Of a stretch of 64,000 bases of DNA, positions 18,127-28,098 are shown piece after piece. The translations under genes were made by a program, and so were the position numbers. The stretch comes from Betaproteobacteria bacterium (GTDB lineage: Bacteria; Pseudomonadota; Gammaproteobacteria; Burkholderiales; SG8-39), in contig CANKAJ010000001.1 of the NCBI GenBank assembly GCA_947479645.1, forward strand, positions 139,537 through 203,536, written 5' to 3'. Each line of letters opens with the position of its first letter. The stretch's first letter is position 1. Below the pieces are notes generated by a model. The model was not told the DNA's origin. It was given only the letters and a program-made list of their open reading frames with translations, and did not search any database.

Positions 18127-19095
18127 ATGAAATTAGTTTTCTGTACTATCGTTGCCCTATTCGGCAGCATCTTTACCGCCACTGCATCTGGCCAGGCATT
18201 TCCCGCAAAGCCGGTGAAGATTCTCGTTGGCTCTGCAGCAGGGGGGCCCATTGACCTGGTTTCCCGGCTCACGGCGCAAAAGCTTACCGAAATTCTTGAG
18301 CAACCGTTCCTGATCGAGAATCGCGCCGGCGCGGGTGGCACGATCGCCGGTGAAAACGTTGCGCGCTCTGCCTCCGATGGCTACATGCTCTACATGGGCA
18401 GCGCGGCAACACTATGCATCGCGCCTGCCCTTTATCCAAAGCTGCCGTACGATTCAATCAAGGACTTTGCTCCAATCAGCGTCGTTGCGGCCACCAGTTT
18501 CGAGCTGGTGGTCAACGTCTCGACGCCAGTGCTCTCACTGCAGGAATTTGTCGACCTGGCCAAGGCAAAGCCCGGTCAATTGCGCTATGGCTCCGCAGGA
18601 AGCGGCTCTGCCACCCACCTTTCAGCGGAGCTGTTCAAGAGCATGGCGAAAGTTGAAGTCGTGCATGTGCCATATAAAGGCGGATCGCCCGCGCTGATCG
18701 ACCTGCTCAGCGGGCAGATCGATTTCATGTTCGACACCATCCCGACTTCAATGCGAATGGTCAAAGCGGGAAAATTGCGGGCACTGGGCACCACTGGATC
18801 GCAGCGATCACCCGTCATGCCCGATTTGCCAACGCTGGCAGAAGCGGGCATTGCAGGATATGAATCGACAACCTGGTTCGGATTGCTCGCGCCGGCTGCA
18901 ACACCGCGCGATCGCATCGACCGCTTGAGCACGACGATCCGCAAAATCGTCAGCAGTGACGACATCAGAAAGCAGATGCTCGGCCAGGGAATCGAACCGG
19001 TTGGCAATACGCCGGAGCAATTTGCTCAACTCATCAAGCTTGAACTTCCAAAATGGGCAAAGGTTGTGCAGGCATCAGGGGCCAAAGCCGAGTGA
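18127..19095 (+). CDS. Bug-family receptor
   Basis: A 322 aa receptor. Signal peptide MKLVFCTIVALFGSIFTATA, then FPAKPVKILVGSAAGG, IENRAGAGGTIAGE, ASDGYMLYMG, YDSIKDFAPI, RYGSAGSGSATHLSAELF and VPYKGGSPAL. Start ATG 18127 follows GGAGAGGG; the open frame to 17926 is not signal-like. It is 52 bp upstream of a D-aminoacylase-type amidohydrolase on the same strand, so the two are probably cotranscribed. Confidence 0.94.
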   Translation: MKLVFCTIVALFGSIFTATASGQAFPAKPVKILVGSAAGGPIDLVSRLTAQKLTEILEQPFLIENRAGAGGTIAGENVARSASDGYMLYMGSAATLCIAPALYPKLPYDSIKDFAPISVVAATSFELVVNVSTPVLSLQEFVDLAKAKPGQLRYGSAGSGSATHLSAELFKSMAKVEVVHVPYKGGSPALIDLLSGQIDFMFDTIPTSMRMVKAGKLRALGTTGSQRSPVMPDLPTLAEAGIAGYESTTWFGLLAPAATPRDRIDRLSTTIRKIVSSDDIRKQMLGQGIEPVGNTPEQFAQLIKLELPKWAKVVQASGAKAE

Positions 19096-19147
19096 TTTTC
19101 CGGATTGGCCAGGTGCGAATAGAACTTCTCGAATTGCGGAGGATTAA

Positions 19148-20869
19148 TTGGCTCACGACCTCGTAGTTAGGAATGGTACGGTAGTTGACGGCACCGGCAT
19201 GGCCTCATTCCGGGCCGATATCGGAATTGACGGCACCCGAATCACGCGAGTGGGCCGTATTCGGGATCGCGGTCGAGATGAAATTGATGCCGAAGGCCAC
19301 GTTGTAACACCAGGCTTTATTGATGGCCACACTCACATGGACGCCCAGATCCACTGGGACCCGCTCGGAACCTGCTCATCCTGGAATGGTGTAACAACGG
19401 TCGTGATGGGAAATTGCGGCTTTACGATTGCCCCGTCCAGTGCAAAGGATGCCGCACTGGTCATTAAGAATCTTGAGCGCGCGGAGGATATTTCTCCGGC
19501 GGCCATGGCCTCGGGCATCAACTGGAGTTGGGAGACATTTCCGGAGTATATGGAGACCCTTGAGCGCCTGCCCAAAGGCATCAACTACGCTACCTATATC
19601 GGCCATTCCGCCTTGCGCACGTGGGCAATGGGGGAGCGCGCCTTCGAGCAACAAGCCTCCGATGACGACCTCATGAAAATGGAAGCACAACTGCGCGATG
19701 CACTCAAGGCAGGCGCTGTGGGTTTCAGCACTTCGCGCAGCGCCAATCACGAGACCGCCGACGACCGCCCCGTTGCCTCCAGGCTGGCGTCATGGGATGA
19801 GGTGCGCCGCCTGGTGTGTGCAATGGGCAGCCTTGGCGGCGGCATCTTTGAACTCGCCAAGGAATCCGCCGGGAATTCGGGTGATCCCGCTGTTCGTGCC
19901 GAATACCATGATCGATTGCAGGCACTGACGGTGGAAAGCGGGGCCACCACGATGTTTGGCGTTCAGACTTCGATTCCCGACCGCCAGGCGTGGCTTGATC
20001 AACTGGCATTGTTTGACAGCACGGCTGCGAGGGGCGGTTGCATGCTTGGACAAACCCATACACGCGGCGTGAATGTATTGACATCATTTCTCACCACACT
20101 GCCGTTTGACCGGCTGGCAGAGTGGCAGGCCGTGCGCAGCCGTCCGCTCAACGAGCAAAAGCGCCTGCTGCGTGATCCGGAGATTCGCAGCCGCCTCGTG
20201 TGCGCCGCCAACCAGGGTGACTACGGACGGGCCATCGGCGCGGAAGCGCGCAGGCCGGATTGGAACCGCATGTGGGTATTTGAGGACACCGTTCGGCCCA
20301 ATCCGACTATCGCTGCCGCGGCCGCTAAGCGGGGTGTGGATCCTGTCGAATTGATCATCGATCTTTCACTGGAGAAAGACTTCAATCAATTCTTCATGCA
20401 GCCAACGGGTAGTGGCAACCTGGATCCCGAGGATCTGCTTGAGGTCATGCGGCACCCGCGCACTGTGATGACCTTTTCCGATTCCGGTGCGCATGTAAGC
20501 CAGATCCTGGATTGCTCCATTCAAGTGCATCTGCTTGCGTCCTGGGCGCGTGAATGCCAGGCGTTCACGCTGGAGGAAGCGGTGCGCATGATCACCCTTG
20601 CACCGGCCCGCGCCTGGGGATTTCACGATCGCGGCCTGTTGCGGGAGGGAATGGCCGCCGACCTGAATGTCATCGACTACAAGCGCCTCGCGCCAGAACT
20701 ACCCCAGCTTGCACACGACCTGCCCGGCGGAGCGCGCCGCCTGATCCAACGATCGAAAGGCATTCTTGCAACCGTAGTCGGAGGAAAGACCTTGTTTCGA
20801 GATGGCATGCATACAGGTGCACTTCCAGGCTGCCTGCTGCGGGGATCGATGACGAGTGCGGATCGCTAA
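19148..20869 (+). CDS. D-aminoacylase-type amidohydrolase (Amidohydro_3), TTG start
   Basis: A 573 aa protein beginning MAHDLVVRNGTVVDGTG, the urease-like beta sandwich. The metal site HTHMD follows (His61, His63), and later DSGAHVSQILD and a C-terminal return to the sandwich. Relatives hydrolyse N-acyl-D-amino acids, dihydropyrimidines or similar amides. The start codon is TTG at 19148, set by GGAGG six bases upstream and by the family N-terminus; no ATG fits. It is paired with the Bug receptor upstream. Substrate not inferable. Confidence 0.88.
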   Translation: MAHDLVVRNGTVVDGTGMASFRADIGIDGTRITRVGRIRDRGRDEIDAEGHVVTPGFIDGHTHMDAQIHWDPLGTCSSWNGVTTVVMGNCGFTIAPSSAKDAALVIKNLERAEDISPAAMASGINWSWETFPEYMETLERLPKGINYATYIGHSALRTWAMGERAFEQQASDDDLMKMEAQLRDALKAGAVGFSTSRSANHETADDRPVASRLASWDEVRRLVCAMGSLGGGIFELAKESAGNSGDPAVRAEYHDRLQALTVESGATTMFGVQTSIPDRQAWLDQLALFDSTAARGGCMLGQTHTRGVNVLTSFLTTLPFDRLAEWQAVRSRPLNEQKRLLRDPEIRSRLVCAANQGDYGRAIGAEARRPDWNRMWVFEDTVRPNPTIAAAAAKRGVDPVELIIDLSLEKDFNQFFMQPTGSGNLDPEDLLEVMRHPRTVMTFSDSGAHVSQILDCSIQVHLLASWARECQAFTLEEAVRMITLAPARAWGFHDRGLLREGMAADLNVIDYKRLAPELPQLAHDLPGGARRLIQRSKGILATVVGGKTLFRDGMHTGALPGCLLRGSMTSADR

Positions 20870-21058
20870 TGCGCCTGCTGCTCTACTTCCCAATTCTTGC
20901 AATGCAAATGCAAATGCAAAAGAAGGAAATACCTGTCAAAAACAATTTGACTTCGCCTGGCCTCAAACTGATCGGTGCCGACTTACCAAAGCGAGGTTGT
21001 CACGCCGCAGTTGCCGATTGTAGACTTGCACCCGCAGTCTTCCAGGCTGTTGCAGAGC

Positions 21059-21301
21059 CTACCCCTTCGTCTTCAATGCAGCGTCGTTTGCGACAATAAA
21101 CGACCTGATCGAATCAGACATGTCCAGAAGTTTCAGCCACTGTTCTTTGTACAGCGTGATCGGAAAACGCCCCATACCGTAGACGGAGAGTCCGCCTTTC
21201 TCGCTGACTTTCATCGTAATTCCAGTGGCAGCACCCTTTTTGAGCGCGGCGTTTTCATTGCGCAGACGCTCCAACTCTGCTTTCAGGTCTTCGTCGGACA
21301 T
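21059..21301 (-). CDS. Small conserved protein with N-terminal coiled coil, 80 aa
   Basis: From ATG 21301 the product starts MSDEDLKAELERLRNENAAL, a leucine-zipper-like helix. A compact domain with VSEKGGLSVYGMGRFPITLY follows. I recall similar small uncharacterised proteins in several bacterial phyla, but no function. The open frame extends to 21379 with residues that do not fit this pattern. It is monocistronic, between the convergent amidohydrolase end and another Bug gene. Confidence 0.7.
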   Translation of the reverse strand: MSDEDLKAELERLRNENAALKKGAATGITMKVSEKGGLSVYGMGRFPITLYKEQWLKLLDMSDSIRSFIVANDAALKTKG

Positions 21302-21460
21302 GGGATCTATCTTTGATTGGTCTGGTGAATAATGAATCAGTCTAACAGGACTTTCTGACCATCGGCCAAATCGTGCCACACGTGTAAAACCACTGATTGC
21401 CTCGGTGGCCTGCGTGTGGTCGTAAGTATTTTTTCAACCGTGAGAGATAAACCTCGTCCA

Positions 21461-22444
21461 TTAGTCCGGCCTGGCGCCGGAAATCCTAACCGCTTCAGCC
21501 CAGCGCGTAATTTCCGACCGGAAATAAGCGGTAAACTCTTCCGGCGTCATGCGCAGCACATCCACCCCTAGTGCGTCTAGTTGGTCGCGCAGATCCTGGG
21601 ACTGCGTAACGCGTGCAACATCAGCGTTGACTTTGTTCACGATGGCGGCTGGGACTCCGGCCGGGCCGAACACTCCGTACCAGTTACTGGCTTCATAGCC
21701 AGGGACCACAGTTTCGGCAATAGTCGGCAGCTCCGGGAGTGAATGCCAGCGCTGTTTCGATGTCACCGCTAGTGGCCGTAGTCGTCCGCTCTTGATGTGC
21801 CCCAAGACCGCCGAAATATTGGAGGAAGCGACCTGTACTTGCCCGCCGAGCAAGTCGGTGATTGCAGGCGCTGCACCTTTGTAAGGAACATGCACGAGTT
21901 CGATACCAAGCCTGGTCTTGAGCAGCTCGATCGACAGGTGACCGGTGGTGCCGCTTCCCGAAGATGCATAGCTCAATTTTTCACTACGCGATTTTGCAAG
22001 GCTGATGAACTCCTGGATGCTCTTTGCCGGAATCGATGGGTGTATCACCAACACACCCGGACCTATCGCGATCGGCACCATGGCCGAGAAGTCCCGGGCG
22101 GTGTCATAAGGAAGTTTTGGATAAAGCGAAGCATTGACCGTGAATGCCGTGGTGTTGATCATGAGGGTATAACCATCTGGTGTGGCTTTGGCGGTGGCCT
22201 CTGAACCGATGATGCTGTTGGCGCCAGCACGGTTCTCGATAACAATCTGCTGGCCCCAGATCGGCGTCAAGCGCGGCGAAATCATGCGAGCAAGTCCATC
22301 GATGGGGCCACCTGCCGCATAAGGTGCGATGACCCGCACGGGCTTCACTGGCCATGCCTGCGCCCAGGCGCTTGGTGGCGCCAAGCTCGCACCTCCAAGC
22401 GCAATGCCGAATACCATTCCAGCCTGCCTAATAAGACCTTTCAT
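21461..22444 (-). CDS. Bug-family receptor
   Basis: A 327 aa receptor. Signal peptide ends near SAWAQA, then WPVKPVRVIAPYAAGGPIDG, IENRAGANSIIG, TPDGYTLMIN, YDTARDFSAM, SYASSGSGTTGHLSIELL and VPYKGAAPAITDLL. AAGG lies just before ATG 22444. It follows the SDR gene by 73 bp on the same strand, so the two probably form a small operon. Confidence 0.94.
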   Translation of the reverse strand: MKGLIRQAGMVFGIALGGASLAPPSAWAQAWPVKPVRVIAPYAAGGPIDGLARMISPRLTPIWGQQIVIENRAGANSIIGSEATAKATPDGYTLMINTTAFTVNASLYPKLPYDTARDFSAMVPIAIGPGVLVIHPSIPAKSIQEFISLAKSRSEKLSYASSGSGTTGHLSIELLKTRLGIELVHVPYKGAAPAITDLLGGQVQVASSNISAVLGHIKSGRLRPLAVTSKQRWHSLPELPTIAETVVPGYEASNWYGVFGPAGVPAAIVNKVNADVARVTQSQDLRDQLDALGVDVLRMTPEEFTAYFRSEITRWAEAVRISGARPD

Positions 22445-22517
22445 TTTGACCTTTCAGCATGATTCAGAGAATCTGATGATTGCTTATTGGGCACGATGTG
22501 CACGCCCATCGCCGTCT

Positions 22518-23369
22518 TCAGTGAAAAGTGGTGCCGCCGTTAATATTGTAGGCCTGGCCCGTGATGAAATTGGCTTCATCCGAAGCAAGGAAAGCGACAA
22601 GATTTGCCACGTCTTCCGATTCTGCTATGCGCCCGAGCGGCACATTCCTTGCCACACTGGCTATATATTCGGCACGGACCTGTTCAATCGTCATGCCCCT
22701 CGCCGCCGCGTCAGCCGCTTCGCCATAATTGAAGCGGTCACTGTTGATGGAGCCCGGGCACACCGAATTGACCGTGATGCGATGCGGGGCAAGTTCGAGT
22801 GCTGCGCATTGCGCGAGTCCGATGAGCGCAAATTTCGACGATACGTAGGCGGCCATGCGGGGGCGTCCGCGCTTGGATGCTTCCGATGCAACGTTGACGA
22901 TGCGTCCTCCGGTACCCTGTTTGATCATAATCTGCCCGGCATACTTGATGGTCAAAAAGGCTGCCGTGGTGTTGATGGCCAAAAATCGCTGCCAAACTTC
23001 TTCAGCCAGTTCAGTGATAGGCACGCGCTCCTCCCCCATAATGGCGCGCGCGTTGTTGACTAGGATATCCAGATGGCCAAAGTGTGTTGCAGCCTGTTGT
23101 ATCAGGGACTGAATCTGCTCACCAACCAGTAGATCGCACCATACGGGCAGGCATTTTCGGCCAAGTAACTCGACTTCCCTGGCAACGCTTTCAATGCTTT
23201 TCCAGCCGGCCTTGATTTCCTGTGCCGGCAGATTTCCCGAAGGTCGCCGCACGTCAGTCAGCACAATATCCGCGCCCTGCGATGCCAGTTTGAGCGCCAC
23301 GGCGCGACCAACGCCTTTCATGCCGCCTGCACCGGTAATCAACGCAACCTTCCCGCTCAGAGAACTCAT
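22518..23369 (-). CDS. Short-chain dehydrogenase/reductase, canonical catalytic site
   Basis: A 283 aa classical SDR: cofactor motif TGAGGMKGVG, NNARA, the catalytic serine region NVASEASKRG and the YVSSK catalytic Tyr/Lys. The C-terminal FITGQAYNINGG is typical. GAGGMKGVG is longer than the usual GASSGIG by one residue. Start ATG 23369 has GGAGG five bases upstream; an upstream in-frame ATG at 23393 lacks one. Unknown alcohol or ketone substrate, probably linked to the adjacent Bug receptor. Confidence 0.9.
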   Translation of the reverse strand: MSSLSGKVALITGAGGMKGVGRAVALKLASQGADIVLTDVRRPSGNLPAQEIKAGWKSIESVAREVELLGRKCLPVWCDLLVGEQIQSLIQQAATHFGHLDILVNNARAIMGEERVPITELAEEVWQRFLAINTTAAFLTIKYAGQIMIKQGTGGRIVNVASEASKRGRPRMAAYVSSKFALIGLAQCAALELAPHRITVNSVCPGSINSDRFNYGEAADAAARGMTIEQVRAEYIASVARNVPLGRIAESEDVANLVAFLASDEANFITGQAYNINGGTTFH

Positions 23370-23893
23370 GTTTCCTCCAATTGTGATCTCCACAGATCAT
23401 AGCAGGGTGAAACGATGCTTCATGAGTGACTCGACCGGCTGCAACCTCCTTGCTTTATGGGAACTATTGACTAAAACAAATTCACTTCGGCTTGCAGTGC
23501 CCGTTTTTCTATCCAGGCATTTGCACTGGCAGACTTCAATTTGAAGTCCGGCCTGACAATTACCTTCGCCACTTGCGCGCCGTTTACTTGCGCGCCATTT
23601 ACCAGCCGCATCAATGAACTGGCGACAAAATTGCTTCCAGTACGCATACTGCACCAGTACTCGAGCCTTACCTGACACTTGACGCAACATTTCTTGCGAG
23701 TCGCACCAGCGCCACCCGCAGTTTCCGGATTAGTACGGATCACCATGCCAGTCACGCATAAAATACCCGACCGGTTAGTGGGCAGCCTGACCTAAAATCA
23801 ACATCTACCGCAATGAAAGCGCTATTGTCCATCAGGAAAAGAGGGCCGATGAGTTATTAACTCTACGGTTCAGGAGCAACGAGAGGGGAGATC
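23370..23893. other. Gap of 524 bases, no convincing gene
   Basis: Two overlapping minus-strand frames (23397-23690 and 23471-23755) are open, but neither resembles a known family and neither has a clear ribosome-binding site. One contains a duplicated VNGAQ from an imperfect short tandem repeat near 23576-23605. The region probably includes the promoters of the divergent SDR and Bug genes. Confidence 0.4.
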
Positions 23894-24865
23894 ATGAAAC
23901 GACGCAGAATCCTGACACTGGGAATCGCGGCTTCGGCCGGCTTGGGCCTGCTGGGCTGGAATACGGCCCGTGCGCAACAGAGCTACCCGGCTCGGCCCGT
24001 GCGCCTGGTGGTTCCTTATCCGGCTGGCGGCGGCACAGACATCGTCGCGCGCAAATTTGCCGAGCGCCTGTCCAGCCTGATGGGCCAGCAGGTGATCATC
24101 GACAACAAACCCGGCGCGGAAGCCGCCATCGGTGCTGCCGAAGTGGCACACGCCGCGCCGGATGGCTACACGATCCTGTTCGGCACTCTGTCGACTCATG
24201 TCATCACGCCCGGCCTGATGGAAAAGCCTGGCTACGATCCGGTCAGGGATTTCGCGCAGATTGCGATCTTCGGCTCCCAGGCGATGGCGCTGGTGGTCAA
24301 TAACGAAGTGCCGGTAAAAAACCTACGCGAACTCGTCGCCTACATCAAGGCGAGCCCCGGCAAGTACAGTTATGCAAGTTCCAGCAGCATCAGTAGACTG
24401 ACCGTCAGCATGCTGGCGAAGCAGGTGGGGGGGCTGAACATCGTCGAGATTCCCTATAAGGGGGCCGTCCCGATCATTACGGATCTGCTCGCCAACCTCA
24501 CGCAACTCTATCCCTCGACCATGGCGTCGGTGACGTCGCTGCAAAAGTCGGGACGGCTGCGCATTTTCGCCGTGTGCACGCCCCAGCGCGTCAAATCCTA
24601 TCCTGATATACCTACAGCCATCGAATCGGGTATTCCGGACATGCTGCTTTCAACCTTCAACGTCGTGTCCGTGCCCGCGCGCACGCCCCAGGCCATCGTC
24701 GATCAACTAGCGCGGCATGCGACCGCGATGATGAGGGACGAAGCGCTCGCCAAGGATCTCGAAGCCCTCGGTGTCGAGCCCCATATCGAAGGAGACCCAG
24801 CCAAGGTCAATGCCTACGTCGAGGAATACCGCCAGCGCCTGAAGCCCTTGCTCAAAGGGGTATGA
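23894..24865 (+). CDS. Bug-family receptor with twin-arginine-like leader
   Basis: A 323 aa receptor. The leader MKRRRILTLGIAASAGLG resembles a Tat signal (RRxxLxLG) and ends near ARAQ. The body has YPARPVRLVVPYPAGGGTD, IDNKPGAEAAIG, APDGYTILFG, YDPVRDFAQI, SYASSSSISRLTVSML and IPYKGAVPIITDLL. Ribosome-binding site GAGGGGAG. It stands alone; no enzyme gene follows before the transposase relic. Tat export of Bug proteins is an inference from the RRR motif only. Confidence 0.93.
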   Translation: MKRRRILTLGIAASAGLGLLGWNTARAQQSYPARPVRLVVPYPAGGGTDIVARKFAERLSSLMGQQVIIDNKPGAEAAIGAAEVAHAAPDGYTILFGTLSTHVITPGLMEKPGYDPVRDFAQIAIFGSQAMALVVNNEVPVKNLRELVAYIKASPGKYSYASSSSISRLTVSMLAKQVGGLNIVEIPYKGAVPIITDLLANLTQLYPSTMASVTSLQKSGRLRIFAVCTPQRVKSYPDIPTAIESGIPDMLLSTFNVVSVPARTPQAIVDQLARHATAMMRDEALAKDLEALGVEPHIEGDPAKVNAYVEEYRQRLKPLLKGV

Positions 24866-25177
24866 ACCCGGAATCGTCCGATGTACACCCCTGTCTTGTT
24901 TAATGGAAGGTAGCTCAACCTAAGCCTGCAGAGCCGGAAGCAAAAAAGCCTCGCCAACGACAATCCCTCAGGCCAAAAAACCAATCGGCACCTTTTTCAG
25001 TAAAAACGACAGCCTCTTTATTGCCGCGATCTTGGCTGAAGGGCGCAGCTGAATGGCAAGCTGACCCACAAAATAACAGCGGTTTTGGCGCGCGGGGTAC
25101 GCGCTGGCCCTGTCAATGCAAGTGGGCAAAATGGCGCGCCGATGAAGCAACTCGCCCTGCCCTGCCATGTCAAACTC
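24866..25177. other. Intergenic stretch downstream of a Bug gene
   Basis: I see no gene here. Short minus-strand open frames (24968-25242) have no recognisable family. This may be decayed sequence of the transposase whose N-terminus follows. Confidence 0.35.
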
Positions 25178-25378
25178 TTACGCGGCTTGGCGGTGATAAT
25201 GAAGCAGTCCACCAAGCCCTTCGTGGCACTCGATGGCAGCATCCGGATCGGTCAGGCGCAAACGCCCGTGCTTTTGCGCCATCAGAATTAGGTTCTCGGC
25301 CGCCAGATATTCTGTTCGTAGCAGCAGTTCCTGATCCACCGTAGCGGTGATGAAGGCCAATACCCTTCGCCAATCCAT
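25178..25378 (-). pseudogene. N-terminal remnant of an integrase-core transposase
   Basis: The minus frame from ATG 25378 reads MDWRRVLAFITATVDQELLL and then RTEYLAAENLILMAQKHGRL. This closely matches the start of a group of rve/integrase-core transposases (MDWRRVLAYITGTVDQELLLRNEYLAAENRIL...). After about 45 residues similarity ends and a stop follows at residue 67. The DDE domain is missing. It is the relic of an insertion between the Bug region and fusA. Confidence 0.65.
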
Positions 25379-25552
25379 AAGTGCCAGGTCACCGCATTCA
25401 GAATGAGCAGAATTTTACGTCAAGTACAACGTACCCTATGGAATTAGGGAGGCAGCGCCAAATGCCAAAAAGCACCCCTCTTTCAAGAAGTTCCTTTTTT
25501 TTAATATACGACTTCCACCACGAAGTCAGTGCGCCCTGCCGCGCGCACAAAT

Positions 25553-25580
25553 AAAAAAGGCCAGGGTGGACACCCTGGCC
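25553..25580 (-). terminator. Rho-independent terminator of the EF-G gene
   Basis: The inverted repeat GGCCAGGGTG / CACCCTGGCC (25559-25580) is followed in the minus direction by six T. It lies 35 bp after the fusA stop. Confidence 0.9.
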
Positions 25581-25614
25581 TTTCGAAGCTCAAAGACAAG
25601 ATTACTTGTTTTGC

Positions 25615-27744
25615 CTACTTCGCCTCTTTCTCCATCAACTTGTCGACCAGGCCTGACGGCACCTCAGAGTAGTGCGCGAACTCCATGGTAAAGGTGCCAC
25701 GGCCACTCGTGGTGGAGCGCAGGAAGTTGATGTACCCAAACATCTCTGCAAGCGGCACATAGCCCTGCACAGTCGCCTGTGGACCTTTCTGGCCCTGATC
25801 GGTCACCTGACCGCGACGACGATTGATGTCGCCAATAATGTCGCCCAGGTACTGAGCTTCGGTGACGACCTCAATCCGCATGATCGGCTCAAGCAGCTTG
25901 GGCCGGCTCGCTCTGTGCGCTTCCCGAAAGCAGCTGCGTCCGGCGATTTCAAATGCCAACGCGGAACTGTCCACATCGTGGTACTTGCCATCAAGCAGGC
26001 GCGCCCTGAAGTCGACCACCTCGTAACCCGCGATCTGGCCCTTCTTGCTCTCGGTGCGGATGGCGTGCTCCACGGCCGGGATGAATTCGCGCGGAATACG
26101 TCCGCCCGTCACTTCATCAGACCATTCAATGCCGGTACCGGAAGGCAGCGGCTCGAAGACCATTTTCACTTCAGCAAACTGACCTGAACCGCCGGACTGT
26201 TTCTTGTGCGTGTAGATGTGTTCCACCGGCTTGCCAAAGGCTTCGCGGAAGCTGACCTTGGGCTTGCCCATATTGGCTTCCACGCCGAGTTCGGTGCGCA
26301 TGCGGTCAATGGTCACCTCAAGATGCAGTTCGCCCATGCCACGCAATACGGTCTGACCGGTTTCCTGGTCGACATTGAGACGCAGCGACGGATCGGCCTT
26401 GACCATCTTGTAGAGCGCGGTAGACATCTTGTCGATGTCGGCACGCGTCTTGGGTTCCACCGAAACGCTGATTACCGGGTCCGGGAAACGCATCCGTTCT
26501 AGAAGTGCCGGATGGGCTGGATCGCATAGCGAATCACCCGTCTCAGTGTCCTTCATCGAAACAAAGGCGCAAATATCGCCAGCGCGGACTTCATCAATAT
26601 CCTTGGTCACATTGGCCTGCACTTCGACAATACGACCAATCCGCTCTTTCTTGTCACGCGTCACATTCATGAGGGTATCGCCCTTCTTGATGATCCCCGA
26701 ATAAACACGCGCAAACGTCAGCGTACCGAACTGATCGTTGATCACCTTGAACGCGAGCGCACGCGAGGGCGCGTCGTCCGTGACCTCCTGTGATCCGATG
26801 ATATTTCCATCCGGATCCACCAAGGAAATACCCCCATTCTCGCCCGGGTACGGCAGGTAGTCGATAACCGCGTCAAGCAACTGCTGAACACCCTTGTTCT
26901 TGAAGGAAGAACCGCATAGCACCGGAACCAGCTTGCCGCTCACCGAGCCCTTGCGTATGCATTCCTTGAGTTTGGCAGGATCGAACTTGTCGTTTTCAAC
27001 AAAGTCCATGAATGCGTCATCATCCAGCGCCAGCGCCGTTTCCAGCATTTCCTTGCGCAGTGCCGGAATCTGGTCAATCCAGTCATTGTCACGGGTGGCA
27101 GTGAATGTAAAGCGCGCTTTCAGTGCATCGAGCGGAATCGTTTCCCATTCGGCATCCTTGTCATCCGAACTCCACACATAGGCAACGCCAGCAACCAGGT
27201 CGGCCATGCCGGTGAACTCGCTATCGCTGCCCAGCGGGATATGGCAAAGGACGATTTCCGCACCCAGACGCTCTTTAATGCCTTTGATGCAATGAGCAAA
27301 GTTCGCTCCCATACGGTCCATCTTGTTCACATAGCAAATACGCGGCACATTGTATTGATTGGCCAAACGCCAGTTGGTTTCAGTCTGCGGTTCCACGCCA
27401 GCCACGCCATCAAATACCACCACAGCGCCATCCAGCACACGCAAGCTGCGGTTCACCTCAATGGTGAAGTCAACGTGACCCGGGGTGTCAATAACGTTAA
27501 CCTGATAACCCTTCCACTCGGTGGAAACCGCTGCGCTCTGAATCGTAATTCCGCGCTTGCGCTCTTGTTCGAGATAATCGGTAGTGGTGCTGCCCTTGCC
27601 GTCCTTGGTGTCGTGGACTTCCACAATCTGATGCTTCTTTCCGGTGTAATACAGAACACGTTCCGTGGTTGTGGTCTTGCCAGCATCGATATGGGCAATG
27701 ATCCCGATGTTGCGGTAAAGGTTTAGCGGCTTCTTTCGTGCCAT
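25615..27744 (-). CDS. fusA: Elongation factor G, stand-alone copy with switch I insertion
   Basis: EF-G drives ribosomal translocation and, with RRF, recycling. The 709 aa product has G motifs [20 protein letters not shown] and NKMD and all five EF-G domains, ending in [18 protein letters not shown]. Compared with E. coli EF-G the segment before RGITI is about five residues longer ([18 protein letters not shown]). Domain IV reads [16 protein letters not shown]. The gene is monocistronic with its own terminator, not in the rpsL-rpsG-tuf operon. It may be a second EF-G (fusA2 type); the window cannot show whether another exists. Confidence 0.93.
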   Translation of the reverse strand: MARKKPLNLYRNIGIIAHIDAGKTTTTERVLYYTGKKHQIVEVHDTKDGKGSTTTDYLEQERKRGITIQSAAVSTEWKGYQVNVIDTPGHVDFTIEVNRSLRVLDGAVVVFDGVAGVEPQTETNWRLANQYNVPRICYVNKMDRMGANFAHCIKGIKERLGAEIVLCHIPLGSDSEFTGMADLVAGVAYVWSSDDKDAEWETIPLDALKARFTFTATRDNDWIDQIPALRKEMLETALALDDDAFMDFVENDKFDPAKLKECIRKGSVSGKLVPVLCGSSFKNKGVQQLLDAVIDYLPYPGENGGISLVDPDGNIIGSQEVTDDAPSRALAFKVINDQFGTLTFARVYSGIIKKGDTLMNVTRDKKERIGRIVEVQANVTKDIDEVRAGDICAFVSMKDTETGDSLCDPAHPALLERMRFPDPVISVSVEPKTRADIDKMSTALYKMVKADPSLRLNVDQETGQTVLRGMGELHLEVTIDRMRTELGVEANMGKPKVSFREAFGKPVEHIYTHKKQSGGSGQFAEVKMVFEPLPSGTGIEWSDEVTGGRIPREFIPAVEHAIRTESKKGQIAGYEVVDFRARLLDGKYHDVDSSALAFEIAGRSCFREAHRASRPKLLEPIMRIEVVTEAQYLGDIIGDINRRRGQVTDQGQKGPQATVQGYVPLAEMFGYINFLRSTTSGRGTFTMEFAHYSEVPSGLVDKLMEKEAK

Positions 27745-28098
27745 GACGTTGCCTTCTGTAAAAAGTAATTTATCGTTGACTCAGAACGGCGTGCTGCATC
27801 CAATAGCGCCATTGACCGCCAGTCTACGGCCTGCACGCAATAAGTGCAGGAACAATGTGGGGTCAAGCTGAGAAGGGCCGAATTGTACCTGTATTAGGGC
27901 TTTAACTCAGCGTTAAACTGGACAGAAATCCCCGTTTCAATCAAAAAATAAGACGCAAAAGGGCTTCCGAACCCGAAAATGCCCAATTTGTATCTGGACC
28001 TGATGACGACTTATCCCTGCCTGCGGCCCCACGCTTCGCCATTTGATTGGTCCGTAGCCATCTCCTAACCCGTATAATCTGCCCCTTTTCCTGAAAAT
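27745..28098. other. Divergent promoter region of fusA and rdgC
   Basis: 354 bases without a gene. AAGG just before the fusA ATG is its likely ribosome-binding site. No clear operator or hairpin stands out. Confidence 0.4.

Noticed and set aside
23397-23755. Two overlapping minus-strand open frames
   Set aside because: Neither resembles a known protein and there is no clear start signal. Recorded as a gap.
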